A stretch of 59,792 nt of DNA from Candidatus Rokubacteria bacterium RIFCSPLOWO2_02_FULL_73_56 (lineage in GTDB: Bacteria > Methylomirabilota > Methylomirabilia > Rokubacteriales > CSP1-6): NCBI GenBank assembly GCA_001788495.1, contig MGCF01000132.1:91208-150999 (forward strand), in the 5' to 3' direction. Below are positions 50,668-58,972 of this stretch, piece by piece. The notes under the pieces are model-generated. The model had not been told where the DNA came from. It saw only the letters and a list, made by a program, of their open reading frames with translations, and did no database searches. Numbering within the stretch: the stretch's first letter is position 1; the number at the start of each line of letters is the position of its first letter. A program made the position numbers and the translations under genes.

Positions 50668-50942
50668 GCGCCGCCGGCGAGCGCCGGGATGATCGCGACC
50701 TCGTCGCCGTCCTTGAGCGGCGTGCGGAGCCCCTGGAGGGCGTCGATGGCCTCGTTGTTCACGTAGATGTTGACGTGGTGGTGCACGTCACCGCCCTCGG
50801 CGCGCACGAGGCCCCTGAGGCCCGCGTGCGCGCGCTCGAGCTCGTCGAGCAGCGCGCCGACGCTCGCCGCCCGGAGCTCCACCCGGTCGCGGTTGTTCGT
50901 GGCCCGGCGGAACGGCGTCGGAATGTACACGGTCACCGGCAT
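50661..50942 (-). CDS. cysO: MoaD/ThiS-family sulfur carrier (CysO-like) with C-terminal GGAC
   Basis: A 93-residue ubiquitin-like sulfur carrier, the same length as M. tuberculosis CysO and with matching parts (VTVYIPTPFRRAT, HHHVNIYVNNEAID, LKDGDEVAIIPALAGG). Active carriers end in Gly-Gly, whose carboxylate becomes the thiocarboxylate. Here Gly90-Gly91 is followed by Ala92-Cys93. A peptidase must remove the dipeptide before activation. It is 30 bases from cysM and overlaps the JAMM peptidase gene, giving the order cysM-cysO-mec known from actinobacteria. Confidence 0.88.
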   Translation of the reverse strand: MPVTVYIPTPFRRATNNRDRVELRAASVGALLDELERAHAGLRGLVRAEGGDVHHHVNIYVNNEAIDALQGLRTPLKDGDEVAIIPALAGGAC

Positions 50943-50972
50943 ATCACGGTCTCCTGGTTCGTTCGATGGGTG

Positions 50973-51893
50973 TCAGCCCTGGCTCAGGTAGCGCTCGCCC
51001 GTGTCGGGCAGCACGGTCACCACGAGCTGCTCCGGCGCGAGCGCGGCGGCGACCGCGCACGCGGCGAACGCCGCGGCGCCGGCCGAGACGCCGACGAGGA
51101 GCCCCTCCTCGCGGGCGAGGCGCCGCGCCCACGCCTGGGCGTCCTCGTCGCGCACCTGGACGATCCGGTCGATCACGTCGGGGTTCAGCACGCCCGGCAC
51201 GAACGACGCCCCGATCCCCTGGATGGCGTGCGGGTGCGCCTTGCCGCCGGAGAGCACGGGCGAGCGCGCGGGCTCGACCGCGATCACGCGCACGCCCGCC
51301 ACCTTCTGCTTGAGCACCTCGCCGACGCCCGTGAGCGTCCCGCCCGTCCCGACGCCCGCGACGAACGCGTCGAGCCGGCCGCCGACGGCCTCCAGGATCT
51401 CGAGCGCGGTCGTGCGCCGGTGCACGTCGGGGTTCGCCGGGTTCTGGAACTGCTGCGGCATGAAGTACTCGGGGTGCTCGCGCGCCAGCTCCTCCGCCGC
51501 GTACACCGCCCCGCTCATGCCCTCGACGGCCGGCGTCAGCTGGAGCTCGGCGCCGTAGCGGGCGAGCAGCCGCTGGCGCTCGACGCTCATGTCGTCCGGC
51601 ATCGTCAGGATCAGGCGGTAGCCCTTGACCGCGGCCACCATCGCCAGGCCGATCCCGGTGTTGCCGCTCGTGGGCTCGACGATCGTCGCGCCCGGCCGGA
51701 GCACCCCGCGCTGCTCGGCGTCCTCGATCATCGCCGCCGCGATGCGGTCCTTCACCGAGCCGCCCGGGTTGACCGACTCCAGCTTCGCGGCGACGGCCGC
51801 GCCGCCGGGCTTCGGCAGGCGGTTCAGGCGGATCAGCGGGGTGCCGCCGATCGCCTCCAGCACCGAGCCGGCGAGCCTTGGCCCCGGGGTCAT
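50973..51893 (-). CDS. cysM: Cysteine synthase (CysK/CysM family)
   Basis: A 306-residue PLP fold II enzyme. The PLP lysine is Lys48 in NPGGSVKDR; PTSGNTGIGLA binds substrate and VGTGGTLTG the phosphate. It makes cysteine from an activated serine and a sulfur donor. The neighbouring carrier suggests that the donor is a protein thiocarboxylate, as in M. tuberculosis CysM, but whether it uses O-acetylserine or O-phosphoserine cannot be told here. The ATG overlaps the regulator stop (ATGA). The upstream open frame belongs to hemB-region noise. Confidence 0.94.
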   Translation of the reverse strand: MTPGPRLAGSVLEAIGGTPLIRLNRLPKPGGAAVAAKLESVNPGGSVKDRIAAAMIEDAEQRGVLRPGATIVEPTSGNTGIGLAMVAAVKGYRLILTMPDDMSVERQRLLARYGAELQLTPAVEGMSGAVYAAEELAREHPEYFMPQQFQNPANPDVHRRTTALEILEAVGGRLDAFVAGVGTGGTLTGVGEVLKQKVAGVRVIAVEPARSPVLSGGKAHPHAIQGIGASFVPGVLNPDVIDRIVQVRDEDAQAWARRLAREEGLLVGVSAGAAAFAACAVAAALAPEQLVVTVLPDTGERYLSQG

Positions 51894-52327
51894 ATGTGGT
51901 ACATCGGGCGCGCGGTGCTGCGGCGCTCCCGCGCGCGCGCGGCCAGCTCGCCGAACGTGAGCCGGTCCACGACCCCGGAGACCGCCTGCGAGACCTCCTC
52001 CCACAGCTCCACGAGGTCGCCCCCGCCGCCGTCGCGCCCGCCGCGGCGCTGCGCCGAGAACGGCGCGCTCCGCCCCTCGACCGCGCGCAGGACGTCGCCG
52101 ACGGTGATCGCGTCCGCCGGCCGCGTCAGGTGGTAGCCGCCGGTCGAGCCGCGCTTGGAGCCGAGGAGCCCCGCGCGCTTGAGCGCGAGGAGCACCTGCT
52201 CGAGGTAGCGCTGCGGGATCCCCTGCCGCGCCGCGATCTCCTGGATCGGGGTGAGCCCGCGCTCGCGCTGGAGCGCCAGGTCGAGCACCGCGCGGATCGC
52301 GTACTCCCCCTTGGCCGAGATCTGCAT
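51890..52327 (-). CDS. Rrf2-family regulator without cysteines
   Basis: A 145-residue Rrf2 winged-helix protein (MQISAKGEYAIRAVLDLA, IPQRYLEQVLLALKRAGLL, GGYHLTRPADAITVGDVLRAVEG). IscR and NsrR use three cysteines to bind an Fe-S cluster; this protein has no cysteine at all. In that respect it resembles CymR, the cysteine-metabolism repressor of Gram-positive bacteria that senses the state of cysteine synthase. Its direct coupling to cysM by ATGA fits such a role. It is 3 bases from hemB. Confidence 0.9.
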   Translation of the reverse strand: MQISAKGEYAIRAVLDLALQRERGLTPIQEIAARQGIPQRYLEQVLLALKRAGLLGSKRGSTGGYHLTRPADAITVGDVLRAVEGRSAPFSAQRRGGRDGGGGDLVELWEEVSQAVSGVVDRLTFGELAARARERRSTARPMYHI

Positions 52328-52330
52328 CCG

Positions 52331-53320
52331 TCAGCCGCCGAGGCCGCCCCGCTCGAGCAGGCGGGCCACGTCGCGCGCGAAGTACGTGATGACGATGTCG
52401 GCGCCCGCCCGGCGGATCCCGGTCAGCGCCTCGAGCATCGCGCGCTCCTCGTCGAGCCAGCCCAGGCGGCCGGCCGCCCGGATCATCGCGTACTCGCCGG
52501 AGACCGAGTACGCGGCGAGCGGAACGCCGAACTCCGCCTTCGCCCGCGAGATGACGTCGAGGTACGGCAGCGCGGGCTTCACCATCACGATGTCGGCGCC
52601 CTCGTCGAGGTCGAGCGCGATCTCGCGCATGGCCTCGACGCCGTTCGCCGGGTCCATCTGGTACGAGCGCCGGTCGCCGAACTGCGGCGCCGAGTCCGCC
52701 GCGTCGCGGAACGGGCCGTAGAAGGCCGAGGCGTACTTGGCCGAGTACGCCATGATCGGCGTCTCGGCGTACCCCGCCTCGTCGAGCCCCTCGCGGATCG
52801 CGCCGACGCGCCCGTCCATCATGTCCGAGGGCGCGACCATGTCCGCGCCGGCCTCGGCGTGCGACACGGCGACGCGCGCGATCAGCTCGAGGGTCGGGTC
52901 GTTCCGCACCGTGCCGCCCTCGACGAGGCCGCAGTGGCCGTGGCTCGTGTACTGGCAGAGGCACACGTCGGTGATCACGAGCAGGTCCGGCACCACGTCC
53001 TTCACGGCGCGGACCGCCTGCTGCACGATGCCGTCCTCCGCGTACGCCTCGGAGCCGCGCGGGTCCTTCTCCGCGGGCAGCCCGAAGAGGACGATGCCGG
53101 GGATCCCCATGCCCGCGACGTCCTTGACCTCCTTGACCAGCTCGTCCACCGAGAGGCGGGCCTGGCCGGGCATCGACGGGATCGCCTCGCGCACGCCGCG
53201 GCCGTGGACGGCGAACAGCGGATAGAGGAGGTCGTCGACGCCCAGCGTGGTCTCGCGCACGAGCTTGCGGAGCAGCGGCTTCTCGCGCAGACGCCTGGGG
53301 CGGAACACGGGATGCGCCAT
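52331..53320 (-). CDS. hemB: Delta-aminolevulinic acid dehydratase
   Basis: A 329-residue HemB. A cysteine-rich metal site [14 protein letters not shown] is near residue 117, a [15 protein letters not shown] segment near 165, and the Schiff-base lysines lie in [15 protein letters not shown] and [10 protein letters not shown]. It condenses two 5-aminolevulinates to porphobilinogen. The ATG shares one base with the hemD stop. It joins hemD, hemC and hemA on one side and the regulator of cysteine genes on the other. Confidence 0.97.
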   Translation of the reverse strand: MAHPVFRPRRLREKPLLRKLVRETTLGVDDLLYPLFAVHGRGVREAIPSMPGQARLSVDELVKEVKDVAGMGIPGIVLFGLPAEKDPRGSEAYAEDGIVQQAVRAVKDVVPDLLVITDVCLCQYTSHGHCGLVEGGTVRNDPTLELIARVAVSHAEAGADMVAPSDMMDGRVGAIREGLDEAGYAETPIMAYSAKYASAFYGPFRDAADSAPQFGDRRSYQMDPANGVEAMREIALDLDEGADIVMVKPALPYLDVISRAKAEFGVPLAAYSVSGEYAMIRAAGRLGWLDEERAMLEALTGIRRAGADIVITYFARDVARLLERGGLGG

Positions 53321-54168
53321 CACTCGCTCCTTTTGGTCCGGCGGCCCGGCGGCCGGGGCACGCGGGAGAAGTAGTCCTCGAGCGCCCGCGCCAGCGCCGG
53401 GATCGTGTACTCGCTCGGCATCACGCTCGTCTCGAGCCCGTACTCGGCGGCGGTCGCCGCGGTGATCGGCCCGATCGACGCGACCGCGACGCGCCCGCGC
53501 CACGCGCGGCGCTCCTCCTCGGTGAACTGCTCGGCGAAGTTCCGCGCCGTCGAGGAGCTGGTGAACGTCACCGCGTCCACCCCGCCCGAGGCGAGCACGT
53601 CCCGCAGGCGCGTCGCGCCGTCCTCCGCGCGCCGCGTCTGGTAGACCGGCACCTCGACGACCTCCACACCGAGGCGTCGCAGCTCGACGACCAGCACGTC
53701 GCGCGTCTCCTTCGCGCGCGGCAGCAGCAGCCGGTCGCCGGGCCCGAGCCGCGGCCGGAGGCGCTCGACGAGCCCCTCGGCCCGGTACTCGTCGGGCACC
53801 ACCTCGACGCGGACGCCGTGCTCGGCGAGCGCATCGGCCGTCGCCGGCCCGATCGCGGCGACCCGCTTGCGCCCCACGGCGGGCCACGCGAGCCCGCGCG
53901 CGCCGAGGCGGCGGTCCAGCATCGCGACGCCGTTGACGCTCGTGAAGACCACCCAGGTGAAGGTGTCGAGCGCGTCGAGGGCGGCGTCGAGCGGCTCCCA
54001 GGAGGGCGGCGCCTCGACCACGATCGTCGGGGCGTGGACGACGCGCGCGCCGGCGGACTCGAGGAGCTGGACGAAGCGCTGCGCCTGGGCCGCGGCGCGG
54101 GTGACGACGATCGTCCGCCCGGCCAGCGGCCGCGTGTCGGCCGCGCGACGCGCGCGCGTCGTGCTCAT
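53320..54168 (-). CDS. hemD: Uroporphyrinogen-III synthase
   Basis: A 282-residue protein with the two-lobed HemD fold; weakly conserved, but [44 protein letters not shown] and [12 protein letters not shown] are typical. It closes and inverts the D ring of hydroxymethylbilane. A basic, Pro/Arg tail ([14 protein letters not shown]) ends the chain. The position between hemC and hemB supports the call. The ATG at 54168 overlaps the hemC stop (ATGA). Confidence 0.93.
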   Translation of the reverse strand: MSTTRARRAADTRPLAGRTIVVTRAAAQAQRFVQLLESAGARVVHAPTIVVEAPPSWEPLDAALDALDTFTWVVFTSVNGVAMLDRRLGARGLAWPAVGRKRVAAIGPATADALAEHGVRVEVVPDEYRAEGLVERLRPRLGPGDRLLLPRAKETRDVLVVELRRLGVEVVEVPVYQTRRAEDGATRLRDVLASGGVDAVTFTSSSTARNFAEQFTEEERRAWRGRVAVASIGPITAATAAEYGLETSVMPSEYTIPALARALEDYFSRVPRPPGRRTKRSE

Positions 54169-55076
54169 ACGCGGAGCGCCGCCACCGATGCCGCGCCGCG
54201 CGCGAGCAGCGCGTCGGCCAGCCGCCGGCCCAGCGCCTCCGCCTCCGCCGCCGGCGCCGCGTCGCCGCCGCGGAGCACGTGCGTGCCGTCCTCGCTCGCC
54301 ACCAGCCCCGCCATCTCGAGCCGCGCGCCCACGACCCGCGCGTGGCCCGCCATCGGCGAGTTGCACGAGGCGCCCAGGCGCCCCAGGTAGGCCCGCTCGG
54401 CGCGCGCGCACGCGCGCGTGGGCGCGTGATCGAGCGCCGCGAGGAGCGCGCGCACGCGGCCGTCGGCCTGGCGCGTCTCGACGGCGACGATGCCCTGGCC
54501 GACGGCCGGGACGAACACCTCCGGGTCGAGCGGCCGGGCGTGCGCCGGGGCGAGGCCCAGGCGCCGGAGGCCCGCCGCCGCCAGGATGACCGCGTCGAAG
54601 CCCCCGTCCTCGAGCTTCCGCAGGCGCGTGTCCACGTTGCCGCGGATCGGCTCGACCACCAGGTCGGGACGGAGCGCGAGGGCCAGCGCGCGGCGGCGCG
54701 GGCTCGAGGTGCCGACCACCGCCCCGGCCGGCAGATCGTCCAGGCCGCCGCCCCCGCGGGTCACGAGCACGTCACCCGGGTCCTCGCGCGGCGGGAAGGC
54801 CGCCAGGACGAGGCCCGCGGGCCGCTCCGCCGGGAGGTCCTTCAGGCTGTGCACCGCGCACTCCACGGCGCCGGCCAGGAGCGCCTCCTCGATCTCGCGC
54901 ACGAACAGCCCCTTGCCGCCCAGCGCCGCCAGCCGCGCCTCGAGCAGGCGGTCGCCCTCGGTCCGGATCGGCACGATCTCGACGCCCGTGCCGAGCGCCT
55001 CGAGCCGCGCCGCCACCGCCCGTGCCTGGGCGAGCGCCAGCGCGCTCCCGCGCGTGCCGACGCGGAGCGGCGTCAC
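54165..55076 (-). CDS. hemC: Porphobilinogen deaminase
   Basis: A 303-residue HemC. It starts with [14 protein letters not shown] and has the LKDLP and GTSSPRRRA active-site segments. The dipyrromethane-cofactor cysteine is in [11 protein letters not shown], near residue 233. It links four porphobilinogens into hydroxymethylbilane. The start ATG overlaps the hemA stop (ATGA). Confidence 0.97.
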   Translation of the reverse strand: MTPLRVGTRGSALALAQARAVAARLEALGTGVEIVPIRTEGDRLLEARLAALGGKGLFVREIEEALLAGAVECAVHSLKDLPAERPAGLVLAAFPPREDPGDVLVTRGGGGLDDLPAGAVVGTSSPRRRALALALRPDLVVEPIRGNVDTRLRKLEDGGFDAVILAAAGLRRLGLAPAHARPLDPEVFVPAVGQGIVAVETRQADGRVRALLAALDHAPTRACARAERAYLGRLGASCNSPMAGHARVVGARLEMAGLVASEDGTHVLRGGDAAPAAEAEALGRRLADALLARGAASVAALRV

Positions 55077-56341
55077 TTCCGCCCCAGCGCGAAGAGCTCG
55101 TGCACCAGGTCGAGCCAGGAGCGGCTCGAGCCCGCGCGCGAGGACTCGCGCAGCTTGGTGATCGGCGCGTGGAGGATCTTGTTCACGATCGCCGCCGAGA
55201 GAGCCTCGATCGCCTCACGCGTCTCCGGGCTCGCGCCCCCGAGCCGCGCCAGCGTCCGCCGCACCTCGCCCGCGCGGATCTCCTCGAGGCGCTCGCGGAG
55301 CGAGACGATCGTCGGGATCACCTCGACGTCGCCGAGGCGCGCGAGGTACCTGGCCACCTCGCGCTCCACCAGCGCCTCCGCGCGCTGCGCCTCGCGCAGG
55401 CGCTCGCGGATGTTGGCGTCCACCACCTGGCGGAGGTCGTCGATGTCGTAGCAGTAGACGTTGTCCAGCGTGTTGACGCTCGCCTCGACGTTCCGCGGCA
55501 CCGCGATGTCGATGAAGAAGAGCGGCCGCGCGCCGCGTCCGTGCATCGCGCCCCGCGCCCGGTCGAGCGCCACCACGGGCTCGCTCGCCGCGGTCGAGGT
55601 GATGACGATGTCCGCGCCCGCGAGCGCCGCGTCGAGCGCGTCGAACGGCACCGGCGTCCCCGCGAGCGCCCGCGCGAGGTCCTGCGCGCGGGCCCACGTG
55701 CGGTTGGCGACGTAGATCGGGAACGCGCCCTGCTCGACGAGATGCCTGGCGGCCAGCTCGCTCATCTTGCCGGCGCCCACGAGCAGGATCGCCTTGCCCG
55801 CGAGCCCGCCGAAGATCTTCTTGGCCAGCTCGACGGCGGCGAAGGAGACCGACACCGCGTGGCGCGCGATCTCGGTCTCGGTCCGCACCTTCTTGGCGAC
55901 CGCGAACGCCTGCGTGAACATCGTGTGGAGCGCCGGCCCCACGGTCTCGCACGACTGCGCGAGCGCGAAGGCGTCCTTCACCTGCCCGAGGATCTGCGGC
56001 TCGCCGATCATCATCGAGTCGAGGCTCGCGGTGACGCGGAAGGCGTGCCGGACGGCGTCGCCCTCGAGGTGCGTGTAGAGCGCCGCCTCGACCGCCGCCG
56101 GGTCCACGCCGCGGTGGCGGCAGAGGTGCCGGAACATCGCCGCGCGCGCCTCGCCCGGCGCCTCGGCGACGGCGTACACCTCGACGCGGTTGCACGTCGA
56201 GAGCACGACCGCCTCGCGCGCGGCGCCCGTCGCGGCGACGTCGCGCAGCAGCTCGCGGAGCTTGTCCTCCTCGAGCGCGAGCTGCTCGCGCAGCTCCACG
56301 GGCGCGTTCTTGTGGCTGAGCCCGGCGACGAACAGGGCCAT
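55073..56341 (-). CDS. hemA: Glutamyl-tRNA reductase
   Basis: A 422-residue HemA. The catalytic Cys lies in LSTCNRVEVYA (near 48-58), GEPQILGQVKDAF is near 117, and LLVGAGKMSELAARHL marks the NADPH domain. The C-terminal helical dimerisation domain completes it. It reduces glutamyl-tRNA to glutamate-1-semialdehyde, so heme here is made by the C5 route, with HemL as the next enzyme. The start is three bases from the hemX stop. Confidence 0.97.
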   Translation of the reverse strand: MALFVAGLSHKNAPVELREQLALEEDKLRELLRDVAATGAAREAVVLSTCNRVEVYAVAEAPGEARAAMFRHLCRHRGVDPAAVEAALYTHLEGDAVRHAFRVTASLDSMMIGEPQILGQVKDAFALAQSCETVGPALHTMFTQAFAVAKKVRTETEIARHAVSVSFAAVELAKKIFGGLAGKAILLVGAGKMSELAARHLVEQGAFPIYVANRTWARAQDLARALAGTPVPFDALDAALAGADIVITSTAASEPVVALDRARGAMHGRGARPLFFIDIAVPRNVEASVNTLDNVYCYDIDDLRQVVDANIRERLREAQRAEALVEREVARYLARLGDVEVIPTIVSLRERLEEIRAGEVRRTLARLGGASPETREAIEALSAAIVNKILHAPITKLRESSRAGSSRSWLDLVHELFALGRK

Positions 56342-56344
56342 CGG

Positions 56345-57148
56345 CTAGCCGTGGCGGCCGGGCAGGAACAGGCCCGCGCCGAGCGTGAGCACGAGCGCCG
56401 CGAAGCCGATGACCGCGAAGTACGCGGCGCGCCGGCCGTGCCAGCCGGCGGCCCGGCCCGCGAGCGTGCCCGCGTAGATCACCCACGCCACCGCCGAGAG
56501 CAGCGCGAGCGGGTCGAAGGCGAAGACGCTGCCCCACGCCGCGCCCGCCCAGAGCACGCCGAGCACGAGGCCGGTCGTGAGGAACGGGAACCCGAGCGCG
56601 AGCGTGCGGTACGTCAGCCGGTCGAGCGTCTCGAGGTCCGGCAGCCGGTAGTAGAGCGCGCCGGGCCGCCGGGCCTTGAGCTGGCGCTCCTGCAGGAGGT
56701 ACATCAGCGCGCCCGCGAAGTTCAGCGCGAAGGCGGCGATGCCGATGAGCGCGAGCCCGATGTGGACCCAGAGCCAGGCGCCCGACAGGGTCGGCACGAT
56801 CTCGGGGAGCTGCTGGTGGGCCGCCGCCGACTTCAGGCTGAACACGAGCACGATGGGCAGGACGAAGGCGCCGAGGACCTTCAGGCCCGAGCGCCGCTCC
56901 AGCCACATCTCGAGCAGCACGAGCACCCAGACGGCGACCGACACCGCCTCGGGCAGGCTCCCGAGCGGCGGCCGGCCCAGCGCGTGGCCGAGCGCGACCA
57001 GCGCGGTCGTCTGCAGCGCCCAGCCCGCGCCCGTGGCGACCCGCGCGAGCCGATGGATCCACTCCTGGCGCTCGACCAGGTAGGCGAACGCCAGGCCCGT
57101 CGCGACGACGTACGCCAGGATCGCCAGGTTCATGAGGATCGCGTGCAT
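56345..57148 (-). CDS. HemX/CcsA-like cytochrome c assembly membrane protein
   Basis: A 267-residue protein with about eight transmembrane helices of the CcsA/CcmC superfamily. It stands before hemA, as HemX does in Bacillus. The family's heme-handling segment (WGSYWSWDPKE type) is here AWGSVFAFDPLA, so the second Trp pair and the Lys-Glu are lost; other parts (LLSAVAWVIYAG, GWHGRRAAYFAVIGF) are kept. In Bacillus HemX lowers HemA levels. A role in HemA control is more likely than cytochrome c assembly, but no direct evidence exists here. Confidence 0.85.
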   Translation of the reverse strand: MHAILMNLAILAYVVATGLAFAYLVERQEWIHRLARVATGAGWALQTTALVALGHALGRPPLGSLPEAVSVAVWVLVLLEMWLERRSGLKVLGAFVLPIVLVFSLKSAAAHQQLPEIVPTLSGAWLWVHIGLALIGIAAFALNFAGALMYLLQERQLKARRPGALYYRLPDLETLDRLTYRTLALGFPFLTTGLVLGVLWAGAAWGSVFAFDPLALLSAVAWVIYAGTLAGRAAGWHGRRAAYFAVIGFAALVLTLGAGLFLPGRHG

Positions 57149-57198
57149 GGCGCCAAAATGTCAGAACTGGGGCGAGTTTACCACATTTCCGATGCGAG
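57149..57198 (-). promoter_or_regulatory. Short AT-rich gap before hemX
   Basis: This 50-base gap between fdhE and hemX has unusually high AT content for the window. On the minus strand a TAAACT (57175-57180) could be a -10 element for the hemX-hemA operon, but no good -35 lies at the right distance. Its confidence is low. Confidence 0.3.
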
Positions 57199-58065
57199 TT
57201 ACCCTCCGGCGGCGAGCTGCGTCAGGAGCGGCAGCGGCCGGTGGTAGCCGGCGCGCCGGGCGACCAGGTCGAAGTGGGGCGAGCCCCAGTCCTCGACGAG
57301 CGCGGAGCGCCCGTTCCAGCGCACGCGCCGGTCGAGCTCCTTGAGATAGCTCCCGCACGCGTCGCAGCCGATGACGAGGTAGCCCTGGTCGCGTGCCTCC
57401 GGCTCCAGGCGGACCAGGTCCTGCGTGCGCTCGGTGCCGCAGAAGGGGCAGCGCGTGCGCGAGAAGAGCCAGCCGCCGCCGCAGAGGTGGCAGGCCAGGC
57501 GCCGGCGGCCGTCCTCGATCACGTCCGCGAAGCCCGGCGGCGCGCCGCAGAACGGGCAGACGCCGAGCGCCCAGGCGAAGTCGTCCAGGTGCGCGCGGCA
57601 CGGGGCGCAGTAGGCCTCGAGCGCGGGGCGCAGGCTCCCGCACGCGAGGAACTCGAGGGCGCCGGCGGGCAGCCCGGTCAGCTCGGCGAGCGCAGGCGAG
57701 CCGATGCGTCCCGGCGCCGGCAGGAGCGCCGCCGGCCCGAGGCGCCCCGCGTCCCAGGCCTGGGCGAGGCGCTGGAGGCCGGGGAGCACGCCGTCGCCGA
57801 GCGCCGCCAGATGATCCATCGCGGCGGCCAGGAGGTCCTCGATCTGGTCGGCGCGGATCGCGGGCGGGGCCGCGGCGACGAGCGGGACGCCGCGCGCCCA
57901 GCGCTCCCGGCACTCGGCGGCGGTCCAGCCGAGGGCGAGCGGCCGGCCCGGCTCCCAGCGGGCCCAGCGCTCGACGAGGTCGCCGTACGGCGCCAGCGTC
58001 GCCGCGAACTCGGGCCGCCGCGACAGCAGGTCCGCCCACTCCTCCCTGAGGTCCGGGCTCGACAT
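57199..58065 (-). CDS. fdhE: Formate dehydrogenase accessory protein FdhE
   Basis: A 288-residue FdhE. The C-terminal half holds five Cys-x2-Cys pairs (Cys153/156, 170/173, 192/195, 206/209, 234/237) that in E. coli FdhE bind iron or zinc. The N-terminal half is helical, as in the family. It helps mature or cluster-load the formate dehydrogenase before export. I use the ATG at 58065, which begins MSSPDLREEW; the longer frame adds 23 residues without family likeness. It follows the formate dehydrogenase genes after a strong hairpin. Confidence 0.93.
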   Translation of the reverse strand: MSSPDLREEWADLLSRRPEFAATLAPYGDLVERWARWEPGRPLALGWTAAECRERWARGVPLVAAAPPAIRADQIEDLLAAAMDHLAALGDGVLPGLQRLAQAWDAGRLGPAALLPAPGRIGSPALAELTGLPAGALEFLACGSLRPALEAYCAPCRAHLDDFAWALGVCPFCGAPPGFADVIEDGRRRLACHLCGGGWLFSRTRCPFCGTERTQDLVRLEPEARDQGYLVIGCDACGSYLKELDRRVRWNGRSALVEDWGSPHFDLVARRAGYHRPLPLLTQLAAGG

Positions 58066-58096
58066 GGGACGAGGCTCCCCCGCGCCGCCCGACAAA

Positions 58097-58122
58097 GCAA
58101 GGGGCCCGAACGGGCCCCTTGC
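58097..58122 (-). terminator. Strong hairpin between nrfD-type gene and fdhE
   Basis: A perfect inverted repeat with 12-base arms (58097-58108 and 58111-58122) lies between the membrane subunit and fdhE. On the minus strand it is followed by a short TTTGT. It could act as a partial terminator that lowers fdhE expression compared with the structural genes. Confidence 0.6.
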
Positions 58123-58147
58123 GGCGACGGTCACGAGGCGGCGCGGC

Positions 58148-58972
58148 TCAGGCCTGAACCGACATGAGCACCACGTAGCGGAGGACGAAGCCGCCGATCA
58201 GCACCAGGACCGCGGCGACGGCCGGGAGGACCTTGGCCCGCCGGCCCACGAAGTCCAGCACGAGCGGGATCACGAGGCCGAGGCCGACGAGCCCGCCCCA
58301 GAAGAGCGGCGCGAACTGTCCCGCCACGAGCGGCCGCGCCGCGGAGCCGAGCAGCGCGAGAAAGATCGCGAGGATGACCAGCTCGAAGATCATCGAGTAC
58401 CGGTCGGCCTTCTTGACCTTGCCGAACCCCTCCCCCGCGGCGCCGCCGGTGAGGAAGAGGATCAGCGAGATCGCCGCCATGCCGGTCGAGGCGCCGGAGA
58501 CCAGGAACAGGGCGCCCATCAGCCGGGCGTCGCCCCAGAACGGCTGCGCCGTGCCGCCCAGGAGCACCCCCGTGTAGCTCGCCAGGAAGAAGCCGAAGAT
58601 CGAGCCGACGAGGCCGATCCGCTGGCGCAGCACGACCCGGCGCGCGCTCGACGAGAAGCTCAGCACCGAGGAGACGAGCGTGAACAGCCCGAACACGCCG
58701 ATGCCCCACGCGCCGATCGACATGGGGTTCCAGAAGCTGAACTTGCCCAGCATGTTCAGGAACCGCAAGGGCACGCCGAGGTCGACGACGAGCAGGATCC
58801 CGCAGATCGCGGTGAGCGGCAGCGACAGGAGGTAGCCCACCCGGGCGACCGCCCGGTCCCGCGGGCCGCCGAAGCTGTCGGCGATCGCGGCGGTGAAGTA
58901 CGCGCCCCCGGCGATGCCGCCGAGGAAGAAGTACCAGACGATCATCAGCTCCCACTCCGGGCTCTTAAGCAT
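58148..58972 (-). CDS. NrfD-family membrane subunit of formate dehydrogenase
   Basis: A 274-residue polytopic protein with about eight transmembrane helices, of the NrfD/PsrC type. It begins SPEWELMIVWYFFLGGIAGGAYF and contains FWNPMSIGAWGIGVF and LFLVSGASTGMAA, characteristic of the family. It anchors the enzyme and passes electrons to quinone. Many formate dehydrogenases use a b-type cytochrome (FdnI) in this place, so the NrfD type marks the second architecture. It overlaps the Fe-S gene by eight bases. Confidence 0.92.
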   Translation of the reverse strand: MLKSPEWELMIVWYFFLGGIAGGAYFTAAIADSFGGPRDRAVARVGYLLSLPLTAICGILLVVDLGVPLRFLNMLGKFSFWNPMSIGAWGIGVFGLFTLVSSVLSFSSSARRVVLRQRIGLVGSIFGFFLASYTGVLLGGTAQPFWGDARLMGALFLVSGASTGMAAISLILFLTGGAAGEGFGKVKKADRYSMIFELVILAIFLALLGSAARPLVAGQFAPLFWGGLVGLGLVIPLVLDFVGRRAKVLPAVAAVLVLIGGFVLRYVVLMSVQA

